Source of the DNA: Kiritimatiellaceae bacterium
GTDB lineage: Bacteria > Verrucomicrobiota > Kiritimatiellia > Kiritimatiellales > Pontiellaceae
Length of the DNA stretch: 6,575 bases
Direction: 5' to 3'
NCBI GenBank assembly: GCA_002691095.1
Contig: NZGU01000023.1
Location: forward strand, 8,136 to 14,710
Positions 6,079 through 6,575 of the stretch are shown here, one piece after another. Each line of letters opens with the position of its first letter. Position 1 is the stretch's first letter. The notes under the pieces are model-generated. The model worked only from the letters and a program-made list of their open reading frames with translations. It was not told where the DNA came from and ran no database searches. A program made the translations under genes and the position numbers.

Positions 6079-6575
6079 ATGCGGGCGATAGTTTTTCCGG
6101 GACAGGGTTCTCAGGTAGTGGGCATGGGACAGGATTTGGCGATTGCGTTGCCGGTTTGCGGTGAGTTGTTCGAGCGGGCGAATGAGGTGGTGGGATACGA
6201 TTTGCGGGCGGTCTGTTTTGAGGGGCCGCAGGAGGAGTTGAATCTTTCGCACCATGCGCAGTTGGGAATTTTTGTGGCGAGTGTGGCGGCGTTTCGGGCG
6301 ATGGAGGCGCGTGGATTGCGGGGGGCGATCGATGTGTTGGCTGGCCATAGTTTGGGGGAGTGGACGGCGCTGCATGTGGCGGGTGCGGTTGGATTTGAGG
6401 ATACGGTGCGAATTTTGCAGGCGCGGGGGGCATTTATGCAGGCGGCCTGTGAGCAGATGCCGGGGGCGATGCTGGCGGTGATGAATCTGTCGGGGGAGGA
6501 GCTGGTGAGGATTGCGGAGCAGGCGGGGTGTTATGTGGCGAATTTTAATTCGCTTTCGCAGACGGTTCTTTCGGG
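6079..6575 (+). CDS. fabD: Malonyl-CoA:ACP transacylase FabD, N-terminal part (cut by window edge)
   Basis: An open frame runs from ATG at 6079 to the window end without a stop, giving 165 complete codons of a protein that is usually about 300-320 residues. It transfers malonyl from CoA to acyl carrier protein, supplying FabH and the elongation enzymes. Visible motifs are FPGQGSQ (6-12, oxyanion region), the nucleophile Ser91 in GHSLGEW, Arg116 in QARGAFMQ (binds the malonyl carboxylate) and NFNSLSQTVLSG near the edge. The catalytic His lies beyond the window. Two small departures are Trp after GHSLGE, where Tyr or Phe is common, and HAQLG where many members have TQPA. The start is one base after the fabH stop. 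fabG and acpP would be expected next, but they are not in view. Confidence 0.95.
   Translation, partial: MRAIVFPGQGSQVVGMGQDLAIALPVCGELFERANEVVGYDLRAVCFEGPQEELNLSHHAQLGIFVASVAAFRAMEARGLRGAIDVLAGHSLGEWTALHVAGAVGFEDTVRILQARGAFMQAACEQMPGAMLAVMNLSGEELVRIAEQAGCYVANFNSLSQTVLS

Noticed and set aside
5442..6080. Minus-strand frame of 212 codons opposite fabH
   Set aside because: It is Arg/His/Pro-rich shadow sequence typical of antisense frames to GC-rich genes; FabH is intact on the other strand.

Overview
This window reads as an ordinary bacterial chromosomal segment packed with housekeeping genes. Three genes lie on the minus strand: a DEAD-box RNA helicase of RhlE type, then the SOS repressor LexA, then isocitrate dehydrogenase. 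Diverging from them on the plus strand is a fatty-acid/ribosome cluster: YceD/DUF177, rpmF (ribosomal protein L32), plsX, fabH and the first half of fabD, which runs off the right edge. I see no mobile elements, CRISPR arrays, tRNA or rRNA genes, and no stretch of 300 bases or more without a gene.

Layout. Positions 12-3293 (minus) hold icd, lexA and the helicase, separated by 81 and 57 nt gaps. The gap upstream of lexA carries a 16-nt inverted repeat that I read as the LexA operator. Positions 3294-3395 are a divergent intergenic region with a good sigma-70-like promoter facing right and a long G tract. From 3396 to the end (plus) the genes are tightly packed (gaps of 19, 5, 3 and 1 nt), consistent with one transcription unit. 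In that unit PlsX makes acyl-phosphate for phospholipid synthesis, FabD loads malonyl onto ACP and FabH starts fatty-acid chains. The yceD-rpmF-plsX-fabH-fabD order is widely conserved in bacteria and links membrane synthesis to ribosome production.

The organism cannot be named from this alone. The plus strand is strongly richer in G than C across the whole window, whichever way the genes point. The minus-strand genes are therefore full of C-rich codons (Pro, His, Thr, Gln) and the plus-strand genes full of GCG/GTG/CGG/TTG. This suggests that the plus strand is the leading replication strand in a genome with strong mutational skew. The FabD and L32 sequences and the LexA type make me lean weakly towards the Verrucomicrobiota/Kiritimatiellota (PVC) group, but a Proteobacterium is not excluded.

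The window does not contain an evident new system. The points most worth checking are: an E. coli-type isocitrate dehydrogenase whose cofactor-pocket residues are those of NAD-dependent rather than NADP-dependent enzymes; a LexA operator that fits both the GAAC-N4-GTTC and the CTG-N10-CAG descriptions; a helicase with a changed motif V and two long C tracts; and an 8-bp hairpin early in yceD.
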